From: Allomyces macrogynus ATCC 38327
Taxonomy: Eukaryota > Blastocladiomycota > Blastocladiomycetes > Blastocladiales > Blastocladiaceae
Direction of reading: 5' to 3'
Length of the DNA: 20,962 nucleotides
NCBI GenBank assembly: GCA_000151295.1
Contig: GG745371.1
Span: 296,468-317,429, forward strand
This document shows, in pieces, positions 7,811 through 19,023 of the stretch. The number at the start of each line of letters is the position of its first letter. Position 1 is the stretch's first letter. Made by a program: the position numbers and the translations under genes. The notes beneath the pieces were generated by a model that saw only the letters and a list, made by a program, of their open reading frames with translations, was not told where the DNA came from and ran no database searches.

Positions 7811-8440
7811 TTACTTCTTGGCATCGGCCTCGGCGGCAGCCTTCTCGGCGGCGCGCTTCGTGCGGATACCGTTGTACCGCGCGAGCGTGCGAGCCTTGCG
7901 CAGGGCAACGTACGCCGAGAACTCCTTCTCCTCGGCGGTGATGGCACGCGGCGCCTCGGCCTCGACAGCGTTCGAGACGGGCAGGACAAAGCCCTTGAGC
8001 TGCGTCGCCTGCGCGATCTCGTCAGCCGAGGCGTCGCCCTTCTTGGCCTTGCCGGCCTTCTTGGGGAACACAATCAGCTTGGCCTTGTAGGTCTTGAGAC
8101 GCTGCACGTTGAGCGACAGCGCCTCCTCGGACCGCGACTTGCGGCGGAAGTCGACCGAAATGCCGAGACCGTGCGCCTCCTTGCGGTTGACGCCCGCGGC
8201 CTTGAGCTCGTCGAGCGTGAAACCCTTACCGGCACGCAGACGGCGGTTGTACTTAACCGTCGGGCAGCGGACCGCCGGGCGCAGGAAACCGTCGACCGGG
8301 CGGGGGGCAATGCGCGCGGCCTTGGCGGCACGAGTCACACGACGCGCCTTCTTCTGGCCGGGCTGGTTGAACCACGTCTTGACGCGGATCTGCCAGTTCT
8401 TCCGGAAGTGCTGGTTGGGCAGCTGGTTGTTGTGCTTCAT
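7811..8440 (-). CDS. RPL13: 60S ribosomal protein eL13 (L13e)
   Basis: The 209-residue product is a complete eL13, a structural protein of the large cytosolic ribosomal subunit. It begins MKHNNQLPNQHFRKNWQIRV and continues with FNQPGQKKARR, AKAARIAPRPVDGFLRP, then PTVKYNRRLRAGKGFTLDE, all hallmarks of the family. Further matches are RKEAHGLGISVDFRRKSRSE and NVQRLKTYKAKLIVFP. The C-terminus is an Ala/Lys/Glu-rich helix, as in other eL13 proteins. The length is normal. The coding exon is uninterrupted. The ATG lies in GCCAAGATGAAG. About 20 bases upstream on the coding strand, TTTTGCAG looks like a 3' splice site, so an intron in the 5' leader is possible, as is common in ribosomal protein genes. 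Confidence 0.97.
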   Translation of the reverse strand: MKHNNQLPNQHFRKNWQIRVKTWFNQPGQKKARRVTRAAKAARIAPRPVDGFLRPAVRCPTVKYNRRLRAGKGFTLDELKAAGVNRKEAHGLGISVDFRRKSRSEEALSLNVQRLKTYKAKLIVFPKKAGKAKKGDASADEIAQATQLKGFVLPVSNAVEAEAPRAITAEEKEFSAYVALRKARTLARYNGIRTKRAAEKAAAEADAKK

Positions 8441-9761
8441 CTTGGCAGAATGAAGGTGGCCCCTGCAAAATCAGGTCGAAAAACGGTGAGCTTTCGAACT
8501 GGTGCGAGAGAGCAGTCACGAGCGACACGGCAAGGCACCACGATCGCAACGAACAACACCGGCACAGCAGAGCACAAGCAGTACGAGCAGAACGAAGACC
8601 AAATCGTTTCCGCGAGCCGGAAAATTGGCGTTCACGACGCAAACTGAACCGCCAAAACGCTGCCACCGCCGCCTTTTGGTGATCACAGTAACAATCGGCA
8701 GTTTCGCACTGTCAGCTGTGCCTCCGCCAGCACCACTGTCCCAGAACGACCCGACGACAATTTAAAGAAGAATCGTCTTGGAGCACTCTGCACCGTCGAA
8801 AATCGACGTTAAAGATGCTCGTGGTGGAATCGTGCGGGGGGTGGTGCGGCGTGCGCGACGGTGGTCACGGCCATCCATCCGTTGCGGAAGCGCCGCAAAC
8901 AGCCCAAACTGTCGTTCAGCGATTCGCGAGCGATGGCCAGCGGCAAGACGGGAGCGTCATGGCGGCGGGGCGGTGGATCGGCGGTTGGCGAGGATCGTCG
9001 TCGTCGTCGCCAGCGAGCGGCGCGCGGGTTCGGAAATGAGCAATGGGCCAGGTTTCAAAGTGGCGGCGCTCGTTCGTGCTGCCGCTGTGCTGATGCTGCT
9101 GGGCCGATGCTGATGTTGGCGCGGATCGTGGTGTGTCCGGTCGCAATGAGATTGCGACGTACTTGTCGAGTTAGACGCAACCACAGAAGAGGGAGCAGCA
9201 CAGGCCAACTTGGCACACTGTTCGCGGCCGTGTGGTTGGGCAGGGATTGACCAACTTGCATTGATCGTGTGATGGATTTGACAGGTCTGATCACTCCAGT
9301 ACAAATACGATTTTGATCATGGCTACTTGCTTCTCTCAAATCTCGTGTGCGACACTCTCCCCGTCGTGAAGTCGCTCCTGTGGTGCAAGTCGCCGCAACC
9401 GCTCGGCTCTGCCCCCGAAGTCGCGCTCCTCCGCGCACCCCTGCCAGCCAACCGTGTGCTGCTCCACCCTCACCGTACCCCAACCAACAACAAACCACGG
9501 CCACCTGGTGGATTGCTATTTTATGTGTCCTTTGCCGAACGATGAGCGTCCTGGCTGAAAATCCAATAACTCATGTTGAGCACAGAAGCCAAAACAATTT
9601 CACCTCTGACAAACTGACGGTCTTGGACAACGCCGATGACTTGTGTTGCTGGCTTTATGCAATGGAGATGATGAGGAGGAGGGATCATCAATAAATCACG
9701 CCCATGCTTTCAAAACGACACGCCCAAACGAACAGCTCGAAACGAACAAAATAGAGTGGGA
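8441..9761. other. Long intergenic stretch: eL13 promoter side and ZNHIT3 3' side
   Basis: This 1.3-kb stretch has no frame with recognisable motifs. The first 300 bases are the likely 5' leader and promoter of eL13 on the minus strand. A GTC trinucleotide run sits at 8996-9010. The plus-strand AATAAA at 9692-9697 has no obvious upstream gene. Base composition is lower in GC from about 9540 to 9760, as expected for 3' flanks. Confidence 0.4.
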
Positions 9762-10456
9762 TCATGGCGCACGGACGACGCCGAGGCACGCTTCGACAAG
9801 TTTGGCAAACTCTGGGTCGGTCTGCAACGCCTCGAGGAGCATCGCCTCGCGCGCGGCGGCCTTGTTCGGGTCGTCGTCGTTGGCCTGGTCGATGCGGGTG
9901 ATGACGTCGCGGAGCCGCGACGATTGTAGCGCCTCGAGGACCTCGTCGGTGTTGGCTATTGGGAACAGAGCGAGTGGATCAGCAAAAGGTGACAGACGGG
10001 AGAGCACTGCAAGTGAAGCGAGTACGAACCGAGTCGCATCAGCTTGTCCATGGGGATGCGCGCCTGCTGCTCGTCCTCGTCCTCTTCGCTTTCCTCGTCG
10101 ACGTCTTCATCGTCGCCGTCGCCGTGGTTCTTGGACTTTGTCAAACCCGGAATGGGCTTTTTCGGCGGCAAGAACGCGCCGAGCGGTCGTGGCGTCGGTG
10201 AAGCGACATCCGCGTCGGGTTGGTCGGCAGATGCGGGAGCGGCACACGGCCGGTCGCGGTGTGAGCGGAGGCAGCCGAGCGAGCATCTATCGATCGGCGA
10301 GCATGGCGGCGTTGGTCACCGTTGCGTCGCGGCAAGCTGGTTCCAAGACGAATTGGGGGCGACTCACGTTGGCGCGAGACACGTTGTGCACTTGTACTTG
10401 GCGTTGGTGGCCTGGCAGACGGCGCATGGGCGCGAAAAGACGTTTCCCTTGGCCAT
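9762..10456 (-). CDS. ZNHIT3: HIT-type zinc-finger protein, ZNHIT3/Hit1-like
   Basis: The exons are 10368-10456, 10030-10286 and 9762-9955; introns of 81 and 74 nt are GT-AG and all phases fit, giving 179 residues. Residues 11-44 form a complete HIT finger with ligands C11, C14, C23, C26, C31, C35, H39 and C44; the intron falls between CLAPT and CSLGC. An acidic stretch (DGDDEDVDEESEEDEDEQQ) follows, then a C-terminal helical domain with VLEALQSSRLRDVITRID and FAKLVEACLGVV. The end matches human ZNHIT3 (LVEACLG against FADCCLG). Hit1/ZNHIT3 helps assemble box C/D snoRNPs with Rsa1/NUFIP1, in the nucleus. The length is slightly above the human protein because of the acidic insert. Confidence 0.9.
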
Positions 10457-10957
10457 GGCTGCGATACTTCGTGATGGAGGACGAGAACTTTGGCTTGGGA
10501 GAACTTGGCCGTCCGTGGTGGAGCGCCGGTGGCAGTGTGCGGTGGAGGCGGTCGAGAAATGTGATGGAGTGGCAGCGTGACTCGCCGAGCAATACACGAC
10601 AGAAGTGGCGTTTCCGAACCCACCCGATGAAAGCGCCGTTCGATCCCTGCGACTTGTCAACACACATTTGCATCGGCCAGCAGCGTGGCCGCGAAAACTG
10701 ACCCTGCCGCCATTGCCAACGGCTTCCACCTCGACAACGTCGACGACGAGCCCCAACCGACCGGCACGCCTGCAAGACCGCGCGACTCGCTGCATTCGGC
10801 CCGCCTGGTTCGTGAACAACACTGCGCGCCGCCAAGCCGTCGGTTTCTCGACGTTCTGGTCCGCAACTGACCGTGCACCAACTCCCGCGCGTCGACCCCG
10901 TTTGCAGACTTCGTGGACAAATCAACCAAATCTCCTTTTTTTCTGCACCTCGCCACG
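10457..10957. promoter_or_regulatory. Shared divergent promoter region of ZNHIT3 and SDHC
   Basis: The ZNHIT3 start codon (minus, 10456) and the first SDHC-side ATG (plus, 10958) face away from each other across 500 bp. Open frames here are continuations of intron or leader sequence and show no domain. The plus-strand end (10921-10957) is a pyrimidine-rich leader (TCTCCTTTTTTTCTGC). No TATA box was seen. Confidence 0.4.
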
Positions 10958-11038
10958 ATGTTTCGCACCGCCATTGCCTCGCCCCTCGCCGCGCGGTTGC
11001 TCGCGCTCCGCTCGGCCGCTCCGGGGACGCATGCCTGA
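10958..11038 (+). other. Short frame resembling a mitochondrial presequence (possible SDHC exon 1 or uORF)
   Basis: ATG at 10958 opens a 26-codon frame, MFRTAIASPLAARLLALRSA and six more residues, ending at TGA 11036-11038. It has Arg, Ala, Ser and Leu and no acidic residue, like a mitochondrial targeting peptide. A CTAAC branch-like motif (11043-11047) and a TAG acceptor (11111-11113) follow, as expected for an intron leading into SDHC. However, I find no GT donor inside the frame. It could be exon 1 with a non-GT donor, an upstream ORF, or an exon broken by a sequence error. Confidence 0.4.
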
Positions 11039-11115
11039 GCTGCTAACGCGCGATCATGTGGACCAAATGACCTGACCGACCTGACACGACCGACCTGACA
11101 CGACCGATAATAGCC

Positions 11116-13511
<2,396 letters not shown>

Positions 13512-14251
13512 GCTTTGCTGTTGAGCGGGCAAGGGGGTCCGTGCCGTTTCCGCACCACGAGGGCGGCGGCATGGCACGGTGAAGACCAAGGGCCGCGCAG
13601 CGGCGCGTCGGCGTGTAATAAGAACCAGACAGTTTTGTGATTTGCTCTTGGGGTCAGAGCCATAGACTCGAGTTGATCGCACCGGACAGGACTGTCTCGA
13701 CCCGGCCGCCTGTCGATCCAGGCCCAGAAAAACAAGACCGGGTTGAATCGTCATCACGTCGTTGGTGATCCTGCGCGGTGCGTGGTGGTGCTGCTCTTTC
13801 TGGGCCTCCACATCCAGGGCGGCATCCATGGTTCGAATCCTGGCCAGGAAACCTAGGCATCCAAGACAGACCATGTTGTCTTGTCATTCGACATGGCTGC
13901 TTTCAGCTTGCGGTTCTCGCGCCCTAACGGCCGCGTTGTTCACATTTTTCCAGATCGTCCGTGGATGGGTGCGCGCCAAGCAGTTCTGTCATCACCACCA
14001 CTCCGCTTCTTAAGCTCAGACAAAGGACCCGCTATTCTTGCCTGGCACCATCCGACCTGCTTTCTCTCTCGCTCTCAACGCTCTCAAATCCACGCTGCGT
14101 TCCAAGTCGCTGCAAGTCGCTGTCGACCCTGGGCCCCACCATTCTGCACGCTGCATCGCCCCGCGCGTGAGCCCGACCAGCACGAGCGCAAGCACCAGTA
14201 TCACCTCGCGGACTTTGCCAAACCCTACCCCGCCTACGCCAACTTGCCGCG
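13512..14251. other. Intergenic stretch with inverted repeats, Gtr1 to Ysc84-like gene
   Basis: No coding frame is supported. GGCCCAGAAA (13721-13730) and TTTCTGGGCC (13797-13806) form a 10-bp inverted repeat around a 66-base loop, which itself holds ATCAC/GTGAT arms. GGTTCGAATCC at 13830-13840 matches a tRNA B box, but no tRNA can be folded around it. From about 14000 the plus strand is the likely promoter and leader of the gene starting at 14252. Confidence 0.45.
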
Positions 14252-15661
14252 ATGAAGAACCCGTTACCGCAAAACCTCGGCGCCGAGTGCCGCAAGTGCG
14301 CCAAGATCCTCAACCAGTTTATCAAGCCGGGCATCTCTGGTGCGTGAGGCGCGTCGCGCGCGTCTGCCCGTTCTTATGTGCCGTGCACGATGACTGACGC
14401 GAAGCACGACACAGGCAAGGGCATGCCGACCGACCAGTTCATCCCATGGGACATTCTGCACAAGGCGCGCGGAATCGCGATTCTGACCGTTGTCAAGGCC
14501 GGGTTCATGTGGGCCGGGAAAGCCGGGTCCGGGCTCGTTATTGCACGCTTGCCTGACGGCGGGTGGTCCGCGCCCTCGGCCATTGGCACCGCGGGCATGT
14601 CGTTTGGCGGGCAAATCGGTGCTGAAGTGACGGATTTCGTGATCGTGCTCAACACCGAGGCCGCCGTCAAGGCCTTCTCGCACGGCGGCAACGTGACGCT
14701 CGGCGGGGGGCTGTCGGTGGCGGCGGGTCCCTATGGCCGCACGGCCGAGGCGTCGGCGACGGCCAAGAACATGGCGGCCGTCTACTCGTACTCCAAGTCC
14801 AAGGGCCTGTTTGCGGGGATCTCCATTGAAGGGTCGGTGATTTTGGAACGCAAGGACGCAAACGAAAAGTTTTACGGGCGCCCCGTGAAAGCCAAGGAAC
14901 TGTTGTCTGGCACCGTCCCCGCTCCCGCGCTCGCGAATGACCTCTACGCAGCGCTCGACCTCGCGACAACCGTCCCGTCCAGCGCCGAACCGTCAGTCGC
15001 GGGCGAGACCCCGTCGGTCACGTCCCTCCCAACCCCCATCTCGACGCCCGCGACCAAACCGCTGGCCAGTCCGCCGCCTGCGGGCGTGACCATATCCGGG
15101 TCCGGTGTCCCGACTCTGTCGAGTTCGGGCGTGCCGACGCTCTCGGGCGCATCGCCCGCACATTCGGCCATTGACCACCGCCCATCGCTGGATTCGGTCG
15201 CATCGCCCGCGGTCTCGGCCATCGACTCAACAGCGAACAAGCGGCCCTCGATGATCGTCGCGTCGCAGACATCGACCTCGTCGCGCCCGTCGTCGTCGAT
15301 TGTGGTTCCGCCTGCAGCTGTGGGGGTCTCACCCGCGACCCCGCCCACCGTTGCGCCGCGGCCTGAAACCGCCGTCGCTCTGGTCCGTTTACCTTCCCTT
15401 CTCCTCCTCCACGTTCCACCCATGCCACTCACACTGAAACACCCTTGTCCTTAGTTCGACTTCGAGGCGCAACAGGAAGGCGACCTGGGCTTCCGCAAGG
15501 GCGACATGATCACGGTCCTGAAACGCGGCACGACGCAGGATGAATGGTGGTTTGGCCGGTGCCAAGGGCGCGAAGGTAGTTTCCCAGCCAATTACTGCTC
15601 GCTGTCGGGCACGAACGCGCGCACGCGCGGGTCGCTCGTGTCGAGCATATCGTTCCACTAA
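14252..15661 (+). CDS. YSC84: SYLF- and SH3-domain protein (Ysc84/Lsb3/SH3YL1 family)
   Basis: The exons are 14252-14339, 14415-15382 and 15455-15661; introns of 75 and 72 nt are GT-AG, giving 420 residues. The N-terminal 200 or so residues are a SYLF domain: NPLPQNLGAECRKCAKILNQF, ARGIAILTVVKAGFMWAGKA, SGLVIARLPDGGWSAPSAIG, FGGQIGAEVTDFVIVLN and FAGISIEGSVILERKDANEK. Residues about 205-350 are a Ser/Thr/Pro-rich linker. The C-terminal SH3 domain (about 350-405) has ALFDFEAQQEGDLGF, the DEWWFGR tryptophan pair and GSFPANYCSL. Ysc84-type proteins bind lipids and actin through SYLF and Las17/WASP-type proline motifs through SH3, at endocytic actin patches. Exon 3 begins exactly at FDF of the SH3 domain. 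Confidence 0.95.
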
Positions 15662-16387
15662 CGGGCCGCGCGCGTGTCGTGCGCGTGCGCTTGGGTTGGC
15701 CGCTGTATTTCTGTATGTACGTATCTTTTTTTGGTCGGAGCTGGACGGAAAAGTCGCTGCGCGGGTATCCCCGCCGGCTCCGGGTTGGTCGCGCCGCCCA
15801 CGTGTGGCAGGGGGGGGGGGGGGGCGGACGGCGAGCACGTCCTCCGTGTCGTCAACTATGTGGAAGAGTTTTTTTTTTTTTTTTTGTTTTGTTTGAAACA
15901 ACATGGATTGGTGCACTACCCGGCTGGCAACGTTCTCCACCTGATGTGAATCGGGTGAGGCCGCAAGAACCCCTGCCGCGAGTGAGTTGGTCACGCTGGC
16001 CTCTGTTCAGAGGGCGAGAGCATGGTAAGCATGGCAAGCATGGCAAGCATGGCAAACGTTTACGTTTATTGATTAACACCGACACCACCGTCGTCGCCAG
16101 GACGAACGCAAAACGAGATTTCAAAGTGAAAGTGATAAATACATGAGACGGCCATGCACGCTCGTCGCCGCCCTGGGCGACCAAGCCGGAACCGTAAGTA
16201 GCACAAGAAAGACACGACCAATGAGGGATAAGAAAGAAAGGCAAATCACGACGGGTTCACACGGCCTTGAATTGCTCGACGGTGCCGAACTCGGGACGGC
16301 GTCGTCGGCGACGGCACACAACAGATCTACGAGCGGCGACGACGTTGCAGCACCAGCTCCACCTCGAATTCGACATCAGGTGACTCC
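15662..16387. other. 3' region with homopolymers and short tandem repeats
   Basis: No coding frame is supported between the convergent genes ending at 15661 and 16388. A run of 15 G (15810-15824) and a run of 17 T (15869-15885) are present; both are prone to slippage and to sequencing error. A TTTATT at 16065-16070 gives AATAAA on the minus strand, about 320 bases past the stop of the gene at 16388, and could serve as its polyadenylation signal. Confidence 0.55.
16019..16054. repeat. 9-bp tandem repeat, four copies
   Basis: Four consecutive units of AGCATGGCA, the first with T in place of C (AGCATGGTA), lie in the spacer between the convergent genes. There is no spacer sequence, so this is a minisatellite and not a CRISPR-like array. 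Confidence 0.85.
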
Positions 16388-16954
16388 TTAGTACGGGCAC
16401 TCCTCGCTCATCGTCACCGTCGGCACGACCCCCTCGGCTTCCGCCGCCCAGGCCACATTCTGCGTGCGCGCCGCACGGCTCCACCCGACCAAATCGTTGG
16501 CCCACGCCGGGGTCGGCGGCGCCAGCCATTCGCGTTCACAGCCCATCACGCGCGCCAGCCGCTTCGCATCGACCATCCGGTCGCCCGTGCTCGTGCGCGG
16601 CGGTTCCTCGTCAACGACCATTGGCGCCGCTTGCGTCGTCGGGTCGTACTGGTGCACGGTCATGGAAATCTCGGGCGTTGTCGGGACGGGACGGTGCCGT
16701 TTCGGGGCCGGGTGGTCGTCGTGCGTTGCGGGCGGGGTCCAATAGGCCGCGGTGGGGGAGGCAGCGACGGGCGCGTCGCGCGTGTCGGCCTTGCGCTTGC
16801 CGGGGCGCGCAAGGCACATAGCGCCAGTGCCGGTAGGATGGTTCGGGAACGTGGGGTGCACGGAATTTGGCCACGAGTTTGTCGGCGTGGCCGCGACTGC
16901 GGTGAAGAACGGGTAGGGCGACGGCGACGGCGTGGGAGCGGCAAAGTACATCGT
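16388..16954 (-). CDS. Unknown proline-rich protein with basic clusters
   Basis: From ATG 16954 the gene encodes 188 residues in one exon. It starts MYFAAPTPSPSPYPFF. The N-terminal two-thirds are rich in Pro, Thr and Ser and contain two basic clusters, GKRKADTRD and PKRHRP, that could act as nuclear signals. The last 60 residues look more ordered: DRMVDAKRLARVMGCEREW, then PAWANDLVGWSRAARTQNVAW and an acidic end. An in-frame ATG further upstream exists at 17179, but the sequence between is Ser-rich and looks like a leader, so 16954 is preferred. I do not recognise a family; a transcription-related role would be speculation. Confidence 0.5.
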   Translation of the reverse strand, partial: TMYFAAPTPSPSPYPFFTAVAATPTNSWPNSVHPTFPNHPTGTGAMCLARPGKRKADTRDAPVAASPTAAYWTPPATHDDHPAPKRHRPVPTTPEISMTVHQYDPTTQAAPMVVDEEPPRTSTGDRMVDAKRLARVMGCEREWLAPPTPAWANDLVGWSRAARTQNVAWAAEAEGVVPTVTMSEECPY

Positions 16955-17234
16955 GGCGGCGGTTGCGAGGATCACGAGCAAGTGAACGAGCGGGCGGGTC
17001 GACGACGACGGGAACAGTGATCCGGCACAGCAGGGACGACTCGACGACGACGAGGGGAGGTGGGAGAGGGAGAGAGCGAACGGTGAGCGATCATGCAAGT
17101 AACCGGCCGGAGGCAAGTGCTGAACCGCAGCTGAGAGACACCCGCGAGACAAAATCAGGTTTTCGGCCAACAACGACAAAAACTTATGCGCCCCCCCTTT
17201 CTATGACGGGCAAGAAGCCCGGAAAACCTAATCG
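16955..17234. other. Promoter/leader of the gene at 16954, up to the retroelement border
   Basis: On the minus strand this is a CTC/GTC-rich leader with GTCGTCGTCG runs. CpG stays frequent up to about 17195 and then ceases at 17234, where the decayed retroelement begins. A run of seven C occurs near 17192-17198. No terminal repeat or target-site duplication was recognised at this border. Confidence 0.4.
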
Positions 17235-18120
17235 AAACCCTGCAGTTCACATCACTGTTCTGGGAGGCTCTACAGCAACAGTTGGGTTTGCAGTTAGCCA
17301 TGTCAATGGCATACCACCTGCAGCCTGATGGCCAAGCTGAGGTTGCAAACCACACAATCCAGACATTGCTACAGCACTTCATCAATGTGCAATGCATCAA
17401 CTAGTTGGAGTACTTGCCACTGGCTGAGTTCACCTACAACAACTCACACACCAAGCCAATGGGCAAGTCACTGTTTGAGTTGTGGGGCATAGTGCCACAT
17501 GGGCTGGCTGAGATCCTGCTTGGCAACAACATTCCAGTTGTGCAGCTCAAGCACATGGTGGAGCAGCTAAACACAGCCATGTAGGACACACAGGTGAGTC
17601 TGGGTTGTTCACAGTAGGCAATGGTGGTGCAGGTGAACTGGCACCAGAGGCATGTTGAGTATCTTGCTGATGACTATGTATGGCTCTCATCCAAGAAATT
17701 TGCAGTGTGCATGGTGTCAGGCACCAAGATGATGTCATGCAAGTTGCTACTGATGTACATTGGGCCATTTGTGATCAAGAGGGTCATGGCTGATGGGCAG
17801 GCATGCAAGCTCAAGTTGCCAGCAATGTACTGCATCCACCTGACATTCCATGTCAACCTGCTCAAGCTGTATCATGACCTGGACCTGGCACAGTGTCTGG
17901 GGCAACTGTGTGCTGAGAACAATGGCATGGACAACATAGGTGAGTGCCAGTGATGGTCAAGGGGCTCAAGTGCATGCAGGCTGAAGGCATGACAGGATGC
18001 AGTGACAATGGCAAGAAGCTGTACTTGATCAAGTGGATGCAGTGACCAACTGCTGAGTTGACATGGGAGTGTGCCAATGATGTGCATGAGGATGTGGAGG
18101 TGCTGGTCAGGTGGTGGTGA
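17235..18120 (+). pseudogene. Decayed 3' end of a Ty3/Gypsy chromovirus pol (integrase and chromodomain)
   Basis: Translation of the plus strand gives a retroelement integrase remnant. It holds FTSLFWEALQQQLGLQLAMS, AYHLQPDGQAEVANHTIQ with the last catalytic glutamate of DD35E, then EYLPLAEFTYNNSHTKPMG. Next comes the GPY/F module (YIGPFVIKRV), LPAMYCIHLTFHVNLLKLYH, and after a frame change a chromodomain-like KKLYLIKWMQ and ELTWECAND. Stops interrupt the frame at 17402, 17582 and 17615 and again near 17951. The first two catalytic aspartates, reverse transcriptase, protease and gag are missing, so the element is 5'-truncated and dead. Many substitutions fit C-to-T or G-to-A change. It is an old copy of a fungal element. 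Confidence 0.9.
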
Positions 18121-18953
18121 TATCATGAGTGGGCGCCAAATGTGCACATGTTCCAGTGCATCAAGTTGGGTTGGGCAAGTGAGATGGTGCTGCACATGTT
18201 CATGCTGTCGTGTTGAGCCATGGAGGGGAGTGGTGCAGTGACAAGTTGTGATGAGTGGAGTGTGGGTTGTGTCAGTTGGCAGTCAGCACATCACACTGAC
18301 ATTGCAGCATTGCACCTTGTTGGGAAGGGTGGGAGTTGTTGGGTGTGTCTGAAGCATACCACACCTGGTCCTGCCCACATGTGGAGTTGGGCAGGGACCA
18401 CCTTCTATAGTAGCACCAGCCCATATGGCAAATAGATCCTTATGCATTTCTCCCTCATTATCATTGCAGCCCAGTTCAGGTGGCTGACCTGCTACAAACT
18501 GTGCACAACTATTGACTGTCACTGGGAAAAAATGTTCAAGCACATGGGGATTCCTTCAGAGGGGAACATGTTAGCCACTTCACCATGCGCCTGTTTGCAG
18601 TGGCTGCAGAGTAAGTGCACACATTTTATAGCTCTGAGGTCATAGGATAAAAACTTTCAGACGCTATGTTATTGGATCTCAGCCTGGAAGTTATGTGCTG
18701 ATACACTCAATGCAGTACTCTTTTTTTGCATTTGGCCCAGAATACACAGCGATATGCACCCAAAGATCTACTGGTTTGCTTTTCTTTTCCTCCCATAGCT
18801 GATCAAGACTGTCATGCATTTCTTTATCTGCAACCCCCTGACATACTTCAGTCACCCCCTCTCAATGCATGCTTTTCTTGGTGGAACTATCTGCCTGCAC
18901 ACCTGACCCACCATCCTCAGCAACTCAAACGCGTGGGCAGCTCTTGGGGCAAT
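18121..18953. mobile_element. Repeat-derived DNA after the chromovirus, possible 3' LTR
   Basis: This stretch shares the CpG-poor, TG/CA-rich composition of the pol remnant. GGAGGGGAG at about 18221-18229 could be a polypurine tract, which would place the LTR start near 18230-18236 (TGGTGCAGTGACAAG). An imperfect inverted repeat lies at 18366-18400, and TTCTATAG at 18403-18410 resembles a promoter element. A matching 5' LTR is not in the window, so the LTR call is inference. The frames at 18442-18645 and 18726 onward are open but unrecognised. Confidence 0.45.
18366..18400. repeat. Imperfect inverted repeat (hairpin)
   Basis: TGGTCCTGCCCA (18366-18377) and TGGGCAGGGACCA (18388-18400) are complementary except for one extra G, with a 10-base loop. 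It lies in the possible LTR just before TTCTATAG. Confidence 0.7.
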
Positions 18954-19023
18954 GGCATACTGACAGAAATGGGCTCTAGGGCGTTACAACCCTTATGTTG
19001 CAGGATCAAAACCTGCAGATGCC
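18954..19023 (+). pseudogene. tRNA-like relic (possible tRNA pseudogene or SINE head)
   Basis: Seventy bases fold like a tRNA. The ends GGCAT and ATGCC pair as an acceptor stem, with two mismatches at its inner end. TGACAGAAATGG fits the A box apart from one G-to-A. GCAGG-ATCAAAA-CCTGC is a perfect five-pair T arm with a T-loop-like sequence. Between them an anticodon-like arm, AGGGC-GTTACAA-CCCTT, has T33 and a would-be TAC anticodon, with one C-C mismatch; a five-base variable loop follows. The D arm is short. It lies in CpG-poor repeat DNA, so a decayed tRNA or a tRNA-derived SINE is more likely than a working gene. Confidence 0.4.

Noticed and set aside
9643..10701. Plus-strand open frame of about 352 codons
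   Set aside because: It is antisense to the ZNHIT3 gene, whose HIT zinc ligands and phase-correct introns are far stronger evidence.
13829..13857. tRNA gene suggested by GGTTCGAATCC
   Set aside because: The T stem has two mismatches, no A box lies at the right distance, and the complementary ends TTTCTGG/CCAGGAA enclose only about 55 bases. Kept only as a structured-RNA observation.
14944..15994. Minus-strand open frames opposite the Ysc84-like linker and its 3' region
   Set aside because: They mirror the Ser/Thr/Pro-rich linker codons and the homopolymer spacer and contain no domain.
16019..16054. CRISPR-like array
   Set aside because: The 9-bp units are directly adjacent with no spacers, and the genome is eukaryotic.
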